Source: Bacillota bacterium
Lineage (GTDB): Bacteria; Bacillota_I; Bacilli_A; RFN20; CAG-826
Direction of reading: 5' to 3'
Assembly: GCA_026387995.1 (NCBI GenBank)
Contig: JAPLKQ010000061.1
Coordinates: forward strand, 1 to 8,465
Length of the DNA: 8,465 nucleotides
In this document: positions 1 to 6,753 of the stretch, in pieces
Position numbering within the stretch: the stretch's first letter is position 1
How the letters are laid out: each line of letters starts with the position of its first letter
Made by a program: the position numbers and the translations under genes
Notes under the pieces: generated by a model
Told to the model about the DNA's origin: nothing
What the model saw: only the letters and a program-made list of their open reading frames with translations
Databases searched by the model: none

Positions 1-2
1 AA

Positions 3-593
3 GCTAAAGTCGAAGTCAAAGCGAAAGCCCCGTGCAAACCGGAACCCAGACAACCGAACCGGTTGAAAGGCCGTTTCCATAAAGAAATCGTCCCGTCGTT
101 AATGGCGAAATACAAATACAAATCGGTGATGGAAGTCCCGTCTGTAAAGAAAATCGTCCTCAACATCGGCGTCGGCGATGCCACGACCAATAGCAAACTC
201 CTCGATGACTCTGTTCGTGAACTCGGTGAAATCACCGGCCAGAAGCCGATTATCACCAAGGCCAAGAAGAGCGTCGCGAGCTTCAAGCTTCGTGAAGGCC
301 AAGCGATTGGCTGCAAAGTCACGCTTCGCGGGATCCGCATGTACGAATTCCTCGATAAGTTAGTCAGCGTCGCGCTTCCGCGCGTTCGCGACTTCCGCGG
401 GATCAGCAAAAACTCGTTCGATGGTCACGGTAACTACACGTTAGGTATTAAAGAACAACTGATTTTCCCCGAAATCAACTATGATAAGGTCGGAAAAATC
501 AGAGGTATGGACATCGTGCTCGTCACTTCGGCGAAAAACGATGAGGAAGCCTTCACGCTACTTAGCGAACTTGGCTTGCCGTTCCATAAATAA
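3..593 (+). CDS. rplE: 50S ribosomal protein L5, 5'-partial at window edge
   Basis: L5 binds 5S rRNA in the central protuberance of the 50S subunit and contacts the P-site tRNA and S13. The family core starts at [16 protein letters not shown] (codons from about 57) and continues through [19 protein letters not shown], the [13 protein letters not shown] segment and the C-terminal [11 protein letters not shown], so the core is full length. The usual L5 initiator Met sits directly before NRLK; here that position is Pro, and the frame stays open to the window edge with an Ala/Lys/Val/Pro-rich stretch ([10 protein letters not shown]...). No ATG/GTG with a Shine-Dalgarno is visible. A TTG at 63 is in frame but has no ribosome binding site and would trim conserved residues. 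I therefore call it partial with an N-terminal tail, beginning upstream. It is the first gene seen here; rplX would be expected before it. Identity is sure; the start is not. Confidence 0.95.
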   Translation, partial: AKVEVKAKAPCKPEPRQPNRLKGRFHKEIVPSLMAKYKYKSVMEVPSVKKIVLNIGVGDATTNSKLLDDSVRELGEITGQKPIITKAKKSVASFKLREGQAIGCKVTLRGIRMYEFLDKLVSVALPRVRDFRGISKNSFDGHGNYTLGIKEQLIFPEINYDKVGKIRGMDIVLVTSAKNDEEAFTLLSELGLPFHK

Positions 594-607
594 GGAGGAT
601 AAGAACA

Positions 608-793
608 ATGGCAAAAACATCGATTAAGGTCCGTTGCGCGCGTCCCCAAAAGTTTAAAGTCCGGGAATATACCCGCTGCCAACGCTGCGGCCGTCCCCAC
701 TCTGTGTACAGCAAATTCCACTTATGCCGTATCTGCCTCCGCGAGCTCGCCTACAAAGGTGAGATCCCAGGCATGAAAAAGGCCAGTTGGTAG
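608..793 (+). CDS. rpsN: 30S ribosomal protein S14, zinc-binding type Z
   Basis: S14 sits in the head of the 30S subunit, near S3 and S10, and is needed for late subunit assembly. The 61-residue product is the short, zinc-ribbon form: Cys24-x2-Cys27 and Cys40-x2-Cys43 are the four ligands, within [10 protein letters not shown] and LCRICLREL. The C-terminus IPGMKKASW is the family's usual end. The zinc-free form is about 89-100 residues and lacks these cysteines, so the type is clear. The start is fixed by AAGGAGGAT at 592-600, which overlaps the rplE stop codon. Gram-positives often carry a second, zinc-free S14 elsewhere that is induced under zinc starvation; nothing in this window shows whether that is so here. 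Confidence 0.97.
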   Translation: MAKTSIKVRCARPQKFKVREYTRCQRCGRPHSVYSKFHLCRICLRELAYKGEIPGMKKASW

Positions 794-806
794 GAGGTAA
801 AGAAAA

Positions 807-1202
807 ATGGTTATGACCGATCCTATCGCCGATATGCTCACGCGTATCCGCAACGCCAACGCTTTACGTTATGAAACCGTCCAGATGCCATCCTCGACTT
901 TGAAAGTTCGGATTGCCGATATTCTCAAAGAAGAAGGATTCATCAAGGATTTTAAGGTCTCTGGAGACATCAAAAAGGAAATGACCCTTACGCTGAAATA
1001 TGCGGAAGGCGGCGTCCGTGTCATCAGCGGTCTTAAGAAAATCAGCAAACCCGGCCTTCGCGTTCACGCGCAAGCCGATAATTTACCGCGCGTCCTAAAA
1101 GGTTTAGGATTAGCGATCATCTCTACCTCAAAAGGGGTCATGAGCGATAAAAAAGCCCGCGCCTTAGGCGTCGGTGGCGAAGTTATTGCTTATGTCTGGT
1201 AG
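807..1202 (+). CDS. rpsH: 30S ribosomal protein S8
   Basis: S8 is a primary 16S rRNA-binding protein that organises the central domain (helix 21) of the 30S subunit. In enterobacteria it also represses the spc operon by binding mRNA near rplE. The 131-residue product has the usual length, opens with [18 protein letters not shown] and closes with the family signature [20 protein letters not shown] followed by EVIAYVW. The start is set by AGGAGGT at 792-798, eight bases upstream and overlapping the TAG stop of rpsN; Met3 is an internal ATG, but MVMTDP is the common Gram-positive beginning. I see no S8-binding mimic in the visible rplE 5' region, but most of that leader lies outside the window. 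No anomalies. Confidence 0.97.
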   Translation: MVMTDPIADMLTRIRNANALRYETVQMPSSTLKVRIADILKEEGFIKDFKVSGDIKKEMTLTLKYAEGGVRVISGLKKISKPGLRVHAQADNLPRVLKGLGLAIISTSKGVMSDKKARALGVGGEVIAYVW

Positions 1203-1211
1203 GAGGATCTT

Positions 1212-1754
1212 ATGTCACGTATCGGAAATAAGATAATCCCCATCCCCGAAAAAGTCGCCGTCTCGGTGACTGGTTCCGTCGTCTCCGTCAAGGGCCCGAA
1301 AGGCACGATGACTGTCGCTCTCCCCGCCGGCATTGCCGTTGAGGTCAAAGAGGGCCACGTCCACGTCACCCGTCCGGACGATTTACAGCAAACCAAAGAA
1401 AACCACGGCACCGTCCGCGCGCACATCAACAATGCGATTGTCGGCGTCACCACTGGTTTTACGAAAAAACTCGAGATTGTCGGTATTGGTTACCGTGGCG
1501 TGCTCAGAGGCGCAAACCTCGTGCTCAGCATCGGGTACAGCCATGAAGTGGTGATTACCCCAGACGTCGGTGCCAAAATCGTCGTCGTCGACCCGACCAA
1601 CATCACGATCGAAGGCATGGACCGCCAAGCCGTCGGCCAAACCGCCGCCCGCATCCGCATGGTCCGCGAACCTGAACCGTATCAAGGCAAAGGCATTAAG
1701 TACAAAGGCGAACATATCATCCGCAAGGAAGGTAAACGCGCTGGTAAGAAATAA
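1212..1754 (+). CDS. rplF: 50S ribosomal protein L6
   Basis: L6 binds 23S rRNA near the sarcin-ricin loop and supports the factor-binding site of the 50S subunit. The 180-residue product has the two tandem L6 domains: the first from SRIGNKIIPIPEKV to about residue 82, the second with LEIVGIGYRGVLRG and the C-terminal signature PEPYQGKGIKYKGEHIIRKE, ending in a Lys-rich tail. Length is normal for the family (about 175-180). The start has AGGAGGAT at 1201-1208, where the TAG stop of rpsH (1200-1202) forms part of the ribosome binding site, so the two genes are probably translationally coupled. A 156-residue open frame on the opposite strand across this gene and rplR is only a shadow. Confidence 0.97.
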   Translation: MSRIGNKIIPIPEKVAVSVTGSVVSVKGPKGTMTVALPAGIAVEVKEGHVHVTRPDDLQQTKENHGTVRAHINNAIVGVTTGFTKKLEIVGIGYRGVLRGANLVLSIGYSHEVVITPDVGAKIVVVDPTNITIEGMDRQAVGQTAARIRMVREPEPYQGKGIKYKGEHIIRKEGKRAGKK

Positions 1755-1779
1755 AGCGTAGGAAAGGAGAAACAAAAAC

Positions 1780-2136
1780 ATGATTAAAAATGAAAGCCGT
1801 AACGTCGTTCGTGAACGCCGCCACATCCGTGTCCGCGCCAAAATTAGTGGCACAGCCGCCCGGCCCCGTTTAAGTGTCTATCGTTCCAACGCTCATATTT
1901 CCGCCCAACTCATCGATGATGTGAAGGGTGTCACTTTGGTCGCCAGCAGTTCCGTTGCCCTCAAACTCAAAAATGGCGGTAACAAAGCAGCAGCTACCTT
2001 AGTCGGTGCCGACATCGGCGCCAAAGCCTTGGCCGCCGGAATTAAAGAAGTCGTGTTCGATCGGAGCGGTTATATCTATCATGGCCGCGTCCAATTGTTA
2101 GCCGAAGCCGCGCGTAAAGCCGGCTTGGTGTTCTAG
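1780..2136 (+). CDS. rplR: 50S ribosomal protein L18
   Basis: L18 binds 5S rRNA and, with L5, attaches it to the 50S central protuberance. The 118-residue product has the basic N-terminal arm ([18 protein letters not shown]), the [20 protein letters not shown] strand region and the conserved C-terminus [20 protein letters not shown]. Length matches the family (about 117-120). The start has AAAGGAGA at 1763-1770 with a nine-base spacer. The gap to rplF is 25 bases and contains only this ribosome binding site. The stop codon TAG is embedded in the rpsE Shine-Dalgarno. Nothing unusual in the protein. Confidence 0.97.
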   Translation: MIKNESRNVVRERRHIRVRAKISGTAARPRLSVYRSNAHISAQLIDDVKGVTLVASSSVALKLKNGGNKAAATLVGADIGAKALAAGIKEVVFDRSGYIYHGRVQLLAEAARKAGLVF

Positions 2137-2148
2137 GAGGATAACCAC

Positions 2149-2787
2149 ATGGCAGAAGAAAAAGTCATTGTCGCTAAACCAGCGACTGCCGAAGCGAAAC
2201 CAGTTGCTCCAACCTCACCGGCCCCATCCGCCGCACGGCCAAGCGCTGGCGGTCGTCCTACCGGAGCCCCGCATGGCGATCGTCCCCGTGGCGACCACAA
2301 AGGCGGTCCGCGTCGCGACCGCGCTGATAAAGAATTCGAAGAGCGCGTGGTTTCCATCAACCGCGTCAGCAAGACCGTCAAAGGCGGACGCCACATGCGT
2401 TTCGCCGCGATCGTCGTCGTTGGCGATGGCAAGGGCCAATATGGTTTCGGGACCGGCAAAGCCGGCGAAGTCCCCGATGCCATCAAGAAAGCCTTAGAAG
2501 CCGCGAAAAAGAAAATGTATCGTATCTCTCTAGAAAAAGGCGACACCATCTCCCATGAAATCATCGGGCAGTTTGGCGCTTGCAAAGTATTCCTGAAACC
2601 GGCCCCGGCTGGCACGGGAATCGTCGCAGGCGGACCGGTTCGGGCCATTCTCGAACTCGCCGGCGTCAAGAACGTCTATTCGAAAGTTTACGGAAGCCGC
2701 GCCCCGATCAATATCATCCGGGCGACCAACAACGGCATCGAAAACTTACATACCTATAGCCAAGTAAAGCTCTTACGCGGCAAATAA
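2149..2787 (+). CDS. rpsE: 30S ribosomal protein S5 with long N-terminal tail
   Basis: S5 lies by the mRNA entry side of the 30S subunit and influences decoding accuracy and helicase activity. The core runs from about residue 60 ([20 protein letters not shown]) through [20 protein letters not shown] (double-stranded-RNA-binding-like domain) to [19 protein letters not shown] and the C-terminal domain. At 212 residues it is about 45 longer than the Bacillus protein (about 166). The excess is an N-terminal tail, residues 1-60, first Ala/Pro/Lys-rich and then Gly/Arg/Asp/His-rich ([20 protein letters not shown]), predicted to be disordered. The tail codons look like those of the core, so it is not an obvious insertion. 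AGGAGGAT at 2135-2142 fixes the ATG. Tails on S5 occur in Tenericutes and their relatives; the role of this one is unknown. Confidence 0.97.
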   Translation: MAEEKVIVAKPATAEAKPVAPTSPAPSAARPSAGGRPTGAPHGDRPRGDHKGGPRRDRADKEFEERVVSINRVSKTVKGGRHMRFAAIVVVGDGKGQYGFGTGKAGEVPDAIKKALEAAKKKMYRISLEKGDTISHEIIGQFGACKVFLKPAPAGTGIVAGGPVRAILELAGVKNVYSKVYGSRAPINIIRATNNGIENLHTYSQVKLLRGK

Positions 2788-2824
2788 AGTCGAATCGAAA
2801 ATCTCAAATTAGGGAGGTGCAACT

Positions 2825-3265
2825 ATGAATCTAAATGAACTTCAACATTCTGAAGGCGCTCGTCATCCAAGCTATCGCAAAGGTCGGGGAACCGGCAGTG
2901 GCAATGGCAAGACGGCAGGCAAAGGCAATAAAGGCCAAAACGCCCGAAGCGGTGGACATACCCGTCCTGGTTTCGAAGGTGGGCAAAACCCCATTTTCCG
3001 TCGTTTACCAAAAAGAGGGTTTACCAGCGGATCACGTATTGAATACGCGATCGTCAATGTCGAGTCACTCAATCGTTTTGAAAACGAAACCGTTGTCACC
3101 CCAGCTCTCCTCGTGGAATCGAAGCTCGTCCGTAAAGAATTTAACGGCGTCAAGATCTTAGGCAATGGCAAATTAACCAAAAAGCTTAAAGTCTCCGCGC
3201 ACAAATTCTCGAAAGCCGCAGCCGATGCCATTACGAGTGCCGGTGGCACTGTCGAGGTATTGTAA
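2825..3265 (+). CDS. rplO: 50S ribosomal protein L15
   Basis: L15 is a late-assembly 23S rRNA-binding protein of the 50S subunit. The 146-residue product shows the Gly/Lys/Arg-rich N-terminal extension that threads into rRNA ([20 protein letters not shown], then [20 protein letters not shown]), the central LPKRGF motif and the C-terminal [18 protein letters not shown]. Length is typical. The start has GGGAGGTG at 2812-2819 with a five-base spacer. The 37 bases between rpsE and this gene hold no reading frame: rpmD (L30), which usually lies here, is missing. The stop is two bases before secY, as in most Bacillota. Confidence 0.97.
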   Translation: MNLNELQHSEGARHPSYRKGRGTGSGNGKTAGKGNKGQNARSGGHTRPGFEGGQNPIFRRLPKRGFTSGSRIEYAIVNVESLNRFENETVVTPALLVESKLVRKEFNGVKILGNGKLTKKLKVSAHKFSKAAADAITSAGGTVEVL

Positions 3266-3267
3266 CA

Positions 3268-4053
3268 ATGAAAAAATTCGTGGGCATTTTCAAAAACAAG
3301 GAAATCGTTAATCGAATTTTCTTCACGATCATGATCCTCTTCATCTTCCGTATCGGCGCGGCGATTACCGTCCCGAACGTCACGGTGAAAAACTTCAACT
3401 TCAGCGATAACAACGCTTTCGCCCTCATGAACTTGCTGGGCGGCGGCGCGTTACAGAGTTTCTCCGTGTTTGCCTTGGGCGTCAGCCCGTACATCACGGC
3501 GAGCATTATCGTCCAATTGTTATCGATGGACGTCTTACCCGCGCTTACCGAACTCTCGGAACAAGGGGAATACGGCCGCAAGAAGTCCGAGATGGCCACC
3601 CGCTATCTCACGCTCCTACTCGGCGCTGTTCAAGCCTACGGCATCGTGAAAACGATGGAAAACTCATCCTATATTACGTTAGCGGATACCACCTTCTGGA
3701 CCTATGCCTACATCGTCACCATCCTGCTAGCGGGCGCCATGCTCGTCATGTGGCTCGGCGACCAGATTTCGGTCAAGGGTCTCGGCAACGGTATTTCCGT
3801 GATTATTTTCGCCGGTATCGTCCGCAGTTTACCGCTTCAAATCAGCAAGGCTTACACCGAATGGCTGGCCGATAAAATCGGTCAAGGCGCGGCCCAAATC
3901 TTAAAGGGCTCGCTGCACCTTCGTCGAGCAGAGCAAACGGAAAATACCCGTTCAGCATGCCGGCAAGAGCGGCAGCGGTCAGAAGTACAGCCAAGCGAGC
4001 TTCCTGCCGATCAAGATCAACTCCGCCGGCGTTATCCCGGTCATCTTCGCTAG
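3268..4053 (+). CDS. secY: SecY N-terminal fragment (TM1-TM5) with out-of-frame tail
   Basis: This is the reading frame that ribosomes would use from the secY start. GAGGT at 3254-3258, inside the end of rplO, is a modest ribosome binding site nine bases before ATG 3268, and rplO ends only two bases earlier, so coupling is likely. Residues about 15-35 are TM1, 50-68 the plug region (LLGGGALQSFSVFALG), 70-87 TM2, 92-106 the first cytosolic loop with TELSEQGEYGRKK, 110-128 TM3, 145-165 TM4 (ending MWLGDQ) and 173-187 TM5 (NGISVIIFAGIV). Residues 215-261 are Arg/Gln/Glu/Ser-rich and unlike SecY: they are the downstream secY sequence read in the wrong frame, ending at TAG 4051-4053. The product would be a non-functional half channel. 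Confidence 0.8.
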   Translation: MKKFVGIFKNKEIVNRIFFTIMILFIFRIGAAITVPNVTVKNFNFSDNNAFALMNLLGGGALQSFSVFALGVSPYITASIIVQLLSMDVLPALTELSEQGEYGRKKSEMATRYLTLLLGAVQAYGIVKTMENSSYITLADTTFWTYAYIVTILLAGAMLVMWLGDQISVKGLGNGISVIIFAGIVRSLPLQISKAYTEWLADKIGQGAAQILKGSLHLRRAEQTENTRSACRQERQRSEVQPSELPADQDQLRRRYPGHLR

Positions 4054-4567
4054 TTCCATCATGATGGCACCAAGCGTCATCGCCTCTTTCATTAGCGGCG
4101 CCGACACCAATGCCGAATGGCTCAAAATCTTCAGCAGCAGTTCGATGGTCACCATGCCGTGGTTTAATAACACGACCTGGCAAATGCCATGGGGCTTACT
4201 CATCTATCTCACCTTGACGGTCCTCTTCACGTTCTTCTATGCTAACCTTCAGATCAATCCGACCAAGTTAGCGGAGAACTTCCAGAAGAACGGTTCCTAT
4301 ATCCCGGGCATCCGCCCAGGCAATGAGACCGAACGTTACGTCAAGAAAGTCCTGAACCGCGTTACCTGCATCGGCGCGATCGCCCTCGGCCTCATCGCCG
4401 CGTTACCGATCGTCCTCGTGCTCACGAAAGTGGTTCCGTCTTCCTCGCTCGCCTTAGGCGGCACGGGGTTAATCATCGTCGTCGGCGTCTGCCTTGAAGT
4501 CAATAACCAAATTGACGGTCTCTTGGCGGGCAAGAGTTTCGATGAGGTCTCGCAAGGAGGAATTTAA
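3905..4567 (+). CDS. secY: SecY C-terminal fragment (TM7-TM10), no proper start
   Basis: This frame is open after a TAA at 3902-3904. SecY similarity starts at about 3917 with FVEQSKRKIPVQHAGKSG, the cytosolic loop after TM6. Next come FLPIKINSAGVIPVIFASSI (TM7), LLIYLTLTVLFTFFYANL (TM8), the large cytosolic loop with NGSYIPGIRPG (the conserved Arg used in SecA and ribosome contact is codon 4313-4315), TM9 (IGAIALGLIAALPIVLVL) and TM10 (LALGGTGLIIVVGVCLEV). The first in-frame ATG is at 4061, inside TM7, and has no Shine-Dalgarno before it, so independent translation is unlikely; an automatic caller would probably give 4061-4567. The last codons (Gln-Gly-Gly) contain the adk ribosome binding site. 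Conservation of this half argues that secY was intact until very recently, or is intact in the real genome. Confidence 0.75.
   Translation, partial: RARCTFVEQSKRKIPVQHAGKSGSGQKYSQASFLPIKINSAGVIPVIFASSIMMAPSVIASFISGADTNAEWLKIFSSSSMVTMPWFNNTTWQMPWGLLIYLTLTVLFTFFYANLQINPTKLAENFQKNGSYIPGIRPGNETERYVKKVLNRVTCIGAIALGLIAALPIVLVLTKVVPSSSLALGGTGLIIVVGVCLEVNNQIDGLLAGKSFDEVSQGGI
4554..4560 (+). promoter_or_regulatory. Ribosome binding site that fixes the adk start
   Basis: AAGGAGG lies eight bases before the ATG at 4569 and is embedded in the last codons of secY. It decides between that ATG and an in-frame upstream ATG at 4494, which would add 25 residues unlike any adenylate kinase. Confidence 0.85.
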
Positions 4568-4568
4568 T

Positions 4569-5228
4569 ATGTTAAACATTATCTTAATGGGTCCCCCGGG
4601 TGCCGGCAAAGGCACCCAGGCCATGAAGATTATCGCCAAGTATCAGATCCCGCACATCAGCACGGGCGACATGTTCCGCGAAGCGATCGCCGAAGGCACC
4701 CCGATGGGAAAAACGGCCGCCGGCTTCATCAATGCCGGAAACTTAGTCCCGGACGATGTCACGATTGCCTTGGTCCGCGAACGGTTATCAAAACCCGATT
4801 GCGCCCATGGATACTTACTCGATGGTTTCCCGCGCACGATCCCGCAAGCCGAGGCCTTAGACACCTTAGCCAAAGAGATCAAACGCCCAATTACCTTAGT
4901 CATTGACTTCGAATGCGCGCGTCCGGAACTCATCCGGCGCATCAGCGGCCGACGCGTCTGCGCCGTGTGTGGGGCGCCTTACCATGTCGATACCTTAAAA
5001 CCAAAAGTTGAAGGTATATGCGACCTGTGCGGAGGCAAACTCATCCAACGGAAAGACGATAACGTCGAATCGTTGATTGTGCGCTTAGAAGCTTATGAAT
5101 CCAAGACTAAACCGTTGCTCGAGTTCTACAAAAAACGGAAGCTCTTGGTCTCTGTCGATGGCCTTAAAGGCGTCGATGTCTTATTTCAGGAGCTCGTTCC
5201 GTTACTCGATCGGATCGGGACAAAATGA
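4569..5228 (+). CDS. adk: Adenylate kinase, zinc-lid type
   Basis: Cytosolic adenylate kinase interconverts ATP + AMP and 2 ADP, balancing adenine nucleotides. From ATG 4569 the product is 219 residues, typical of the long-lid form. Visible are the P-loop GPPGAGKGT (8-16), the AMP-binding STGDMFR (31-37), the DGFPRT motif (85-90) and a lid carrying Cys131-x2-Cys134 and Cys151-x2-Cys154, the structural zinc site usual in Gram-positive enzymes. RKDDN (161-165) and the downstream Arg172 are the expected lid and catalytic residues. The start is chosen from the N-terminal MLNIILMGPPGAGKG match and the AAGGAGG ahead of it; it begins one base after the secY stop. The TGA stop overlaps the map ATG. 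The gene is intact and sits in its usual Bacillota position. Confidence 0.97.
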   Translation: MLNIILMGPPGAGKGTQAMKIIAKYQIPHISTGDMFREAIAEGTPMGKTAAGFINAGNLVPDDVTIALVRERLSKPDCAHGYLLDGFPRTIPQAEALDTLAKEIKRPITLVIDFECARPELIRRISGRRVCAVCGAPYHVDTLKPKVEGICDLCGGKLIQRKDDNVESLIVRLEAYESKTKPLLEFYKKRKLLVSVDGLKGVDVLFQELVPLLDRIGTK

Positions 5229-5977
5229 TTATTGTCAAGTCGCCGCGCGAAATCGAACTCATGCGTGAGGCCGGTAAAATCGTCGCCACCGTGTTTAAAA
5301 CCTTGGAACCGAAATGCGTTCCGGGCGTAACCACCTTGGAGCTCGACGCCTTAGCCGAACATGTCATCCGCTCGATGAACGCTACGCCGTCTTTCAAAGG
5401 CTACTGCGGTTTTCCCGGCAGTGTCTGCCTCTCGGTCAACGAGACGCTGATTCACGGGATACCCTCTCATTACGCCTTGAAAAATGGGGATATCGTCTCG
5501 CTCGACGTCGGCGCCTGCTATAAGGGCTACCACGGCGATGCGTGCCGCACCTTCCCCGTCGGCATCATTTCTCAAAAGGCCAGCGATTTGGTCCGCGTCA
5601 CCGAGGAAAGTTTCTGGGAAGCGATGAAAGTCATTCACCCCGGAGCCTACTTAAGCGACATCAGCCACGCCATCCAGGTCTACTGCGAATCCCACGGGTA
5701 TTCACTCCCGCGCGATTACACGGGACACGGCATCGGCACGGAACTGCACGAAGACCCAGCCATCCCAAACTATGGGCTAGCGGGGCATGGCCCGGTGTTA
5801 AAAGCCGGCATGTGCTTAGCCATCGAACCGATGGTGAACGAAGGACGTCGCGAAACACGCACGCTGAACGATGGCTGGACAGTTAAGACGGCAGACGGCA
5901 AGCTCTCATCCCACTACGAGAACACAATCGTGGTGACGGAGACGGGTTATGAAGTCCTGACCATGTTAAAGGAGTGA
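5225..5977 (+). CDS. map: Methionine aminopeptidase, type I
   Basis: This cytosolic metalloenzyme removes the initiator Met from new proteins at the ribosome exit, when the second residue is small. The 250-residue product has the pita-bread fold residues of type Ia: the five metal ligands Asp94 (VSLDVGACY), Asp105 (HGDACRTF), His168 (TGHGIG), Glu201 (AIEPMV) and Glu232 (YENTIV), plus His77 (LIHGIP) and His175 that line the active site. Length is normal and there is no N-terminal zinc or SH3-binding extension. The ATG overlaps the adk TGA by ATGA, indicating translational coupling. The 3' end contains AAAGGAG (5968-5974), the infA ribosome binding site. Use of TGA as its stop shows the standard bacterial code. 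Confidence 0.97.
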   Translation: MIIVKSPREIELMREAGKIVATVFKTLEPKCVPGVTTLELDALAEHVIRSMNATPSFKGYCGFPGSVCLSVNETLIHGIPSHYALKNGDIVSLDVGACYKGYHGDACRTFPVGIISQKASDLVRVTEESFWEAMKVIHPGAYLSDISHAIQVYCESHGYSLPRDYTGHGIGTELHEDPAIPNYGLAGHGPVLKAGMCLAIEPMVNEGRRETRTLNDGWTVKTADGKLSSHYENTIVVTETGYEVLTMLKE

Positions 5978-5981
5978 TGAT

Positions 5982-6200
5982 ATGGCTAAAGAAGACGTTA
6001 TCGAAGTTGAGGCGGTCGTCGTAGATACTTTACCGAACGCGATGTTCAACGTAAAGCTACAGAACGGCGTCGTGATCCTGGCCCACGTTTCTGGTAAAAT
6101 CCGCATGAATTACATCCGCATTTTACCGGGTGATAGAGTCACGGTAGAAATTTCGCCTTATGATTTAACACGTGGACGCATTACATTTAGATACAAATAA
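5982..6200 (+). CDS. infA: Translation initiation factor IF-1
   Basis: IF-1 binds the A site of the 30S subunit during initiation and helps IF-2 and IF-3 select the initiator tRNA. The 72-residue product is exactly the standard length, a single OB-fold S1-type domain, with [20 protein letters not shown], the basic [16 protein letters not shown] segment and the C-terminal [22 protein letters not shown] at 5968-5974, inside the end of map, lies seven bases before the ATG; the map stop is only four bases before it. Nothing is unusual. Unlike in Bacillus there is no small KOW-domain gene between map and infA. Confidence 0.97.
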   Translation: MAKEDVIEVEAVVVDTLPNAMFNVKLQNGVVILAHVSGKIRMNYIRILPGDRVTVEISPYDLTRGRITFRYK

Positions 6201-6224
6201 AGTATCGGGAGGAAACACTTATTT

Positions 6225-6338
6225 ATGAAAGTCAGACCCTCAGTCAAACCCATTTGCGCAAAGTGCAAGGTCATTAAAAGACACGGAACCGTCATGGTTA
6301 TCTGTGAAAACCCGAAGCACAAGCAAAGACAAGGTTAA
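6225..6338 (+). CDS. rpmJ: 50S ribosomal protein L36, zinc-binding type
   Basis: L36 is the smallest 50S protein and helps fold 23S rRNA in the late stages of assembly. The 37-residue product reads [17 protein letters not shown]... and ends ...[12 protein letters not shown], the standard length. Cys11, Cys14, Cys27 and His32 form the C3H zinc site, so this is the zinc-containing form. GGGAGGA at 6207-6213 precedes the ATG by 11 bases, a slightly long spacer. It lies between infA and rpsM, the usual order. It is easily missed because of its size. In many bacteria a zinc-free paralogue exists elsewhere for zinc starvation; not seen here. Confidence 0.96.
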   Translation: MKVRPSVKPICAKCKVIKRHGTVMVICENPKHKQRQG

Positions 6339-6356
6339 AAAGGAGTACACACATTT

Positions 6357-6734
6357 ATGGCACGTATAGTTGGAGTCGATATTCCCAATGAGAAACGCGT
6401 CGTCGTCGCCCTTACTTACATCTTTGGTATCGGTGATACGACCGCGAAGAAAATTTTAGCCGGCGCGAACATCAGCGAAGACATTCGGGTGAAGAATTTA
6501 TCCGAAGAACAACTCAGCCTGATCCGCGTCGCCGTCGCTAAGTTAAAAGTCGAAGGCGATCTCCGCCGCGAAGTCGCGATGAGCATCAAACGCCTACAAG
6601 AAATCGGCTGCTACCGCGGCCTTCGCCATCGGAAGGGTTTACCTGTCCGTGGACAGAGAACCCGCACCAACGCCCGGACCCGCAAGGGACCGCGCAAGAC
6701 GATTGCTAACAAAAAGCAAGCCGTCCAAGGTTAA
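6357..6734 (+). CDS. rpsM: 30S ribosomal protein S13
   Basis: S13 lies at the top of the 30S head, contacts L5 of the 50S across bridge B1b, and its C-terminal tail reaches the P-site tRNA. The 125-residue product starts [20 protein letters not shown], contains the helix-two-turn-helix region with the [11 protein letters not shown] segment, and ends with the basic [20 protein letters not shown] and [15 protein letters not shown] tail. Length is typical (about 120-125). AAAAAGGAG at 6337-6345 is the ribosome binding site, overlapping the end of rpmJ. The partner L5 is encoded about 6 kb upstream in the same cluster. No anomalies. Confidence 0.97.
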   Translation: MARIVGVDIPNEKRVVVALTYIFGIGDTTAKKILAGANISEDIRVKNLSEEQLSLIRVAVAKLKVEGDLRREVAMSIKRLQEIGCYRGLRHRKGLPVRGQRTRTNARTRKGPRKTIANKKQAVQG

Positions 6735-6753
6735 GCTAGGAGGATAACATCAC

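Larger units (their letters stand above)
3268..4567 (+). pseudogene. secY: Protein translocase subunit SecY, interrupted by a small deletion and frameshift
   Basis: SecY is the ten-helix membrane channel of the Sec pathway, working with SecE, SecG and the SecA motor or the ribosome. Its place between rplO and adk is the standard one. The N-terminal half is read in one frame from ATG 3268 and matches the family to about base 3909 (...AAQILKG). The family match resumes at about 3917 in another frame (TFVEQSKRKIPVQHAGKSG) and runs to the TAA at 4565-4567. The two parts total about 430 codons. Compared with Escherichia coli and Bacillus SecY, the stretch that should sit between them is TM6, some 15-20 residues, and no frame at the junction encodes it. 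The new frame implies a deletion length of 3n+2. There is no other decay, so the lesion is recent or an assembly error. As written, no functional SecY is made. Confidence 0.85.

Noticed and set aside
1383..1853. A 156-codon open frame on the - strand across rplF and rplR
   Set aside because: It overlaps two clearly conserved genes, has no ribosome binding site of its own and a skewed composition; it is a shadow of the codon bias on the + strand.
2133..2669. A 178-codon open frame on the - strand across rpsE
   Set aside because: It lies fully opposite S5, with no recognisable domain; shadow of the GC-rich tail and core codons.
3900..4060. Programmed ribosomal frameshift joining the two secY halves
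   Set aside because: A slip by one base could restore the frame but not TM6, which no frame encodes here, and I see no slippery heptamer followed by an obvious stem-loop at the junction.
4494..4568. A longer adk start at ATG 4494
   Set aside because: The added residues are the 3' end of secY read out of frame; the strong AAGGAGG and the MLNIILMGPPGAGKG match fix the start at 4569.
5225..5228. Mycoplasma-type code with TGA as tryptophan
   Set aside because: TGA ends adk and map exactly at the expected protein lengths and tryptophan is encoded by TGG, for example the last codon of rpsN.
6201..6224. A promoter between infA and rpmJ
   Set aside because: The 24-base gap has room only for the ribosome binding site, and I see no paired -35 and -10 elements.
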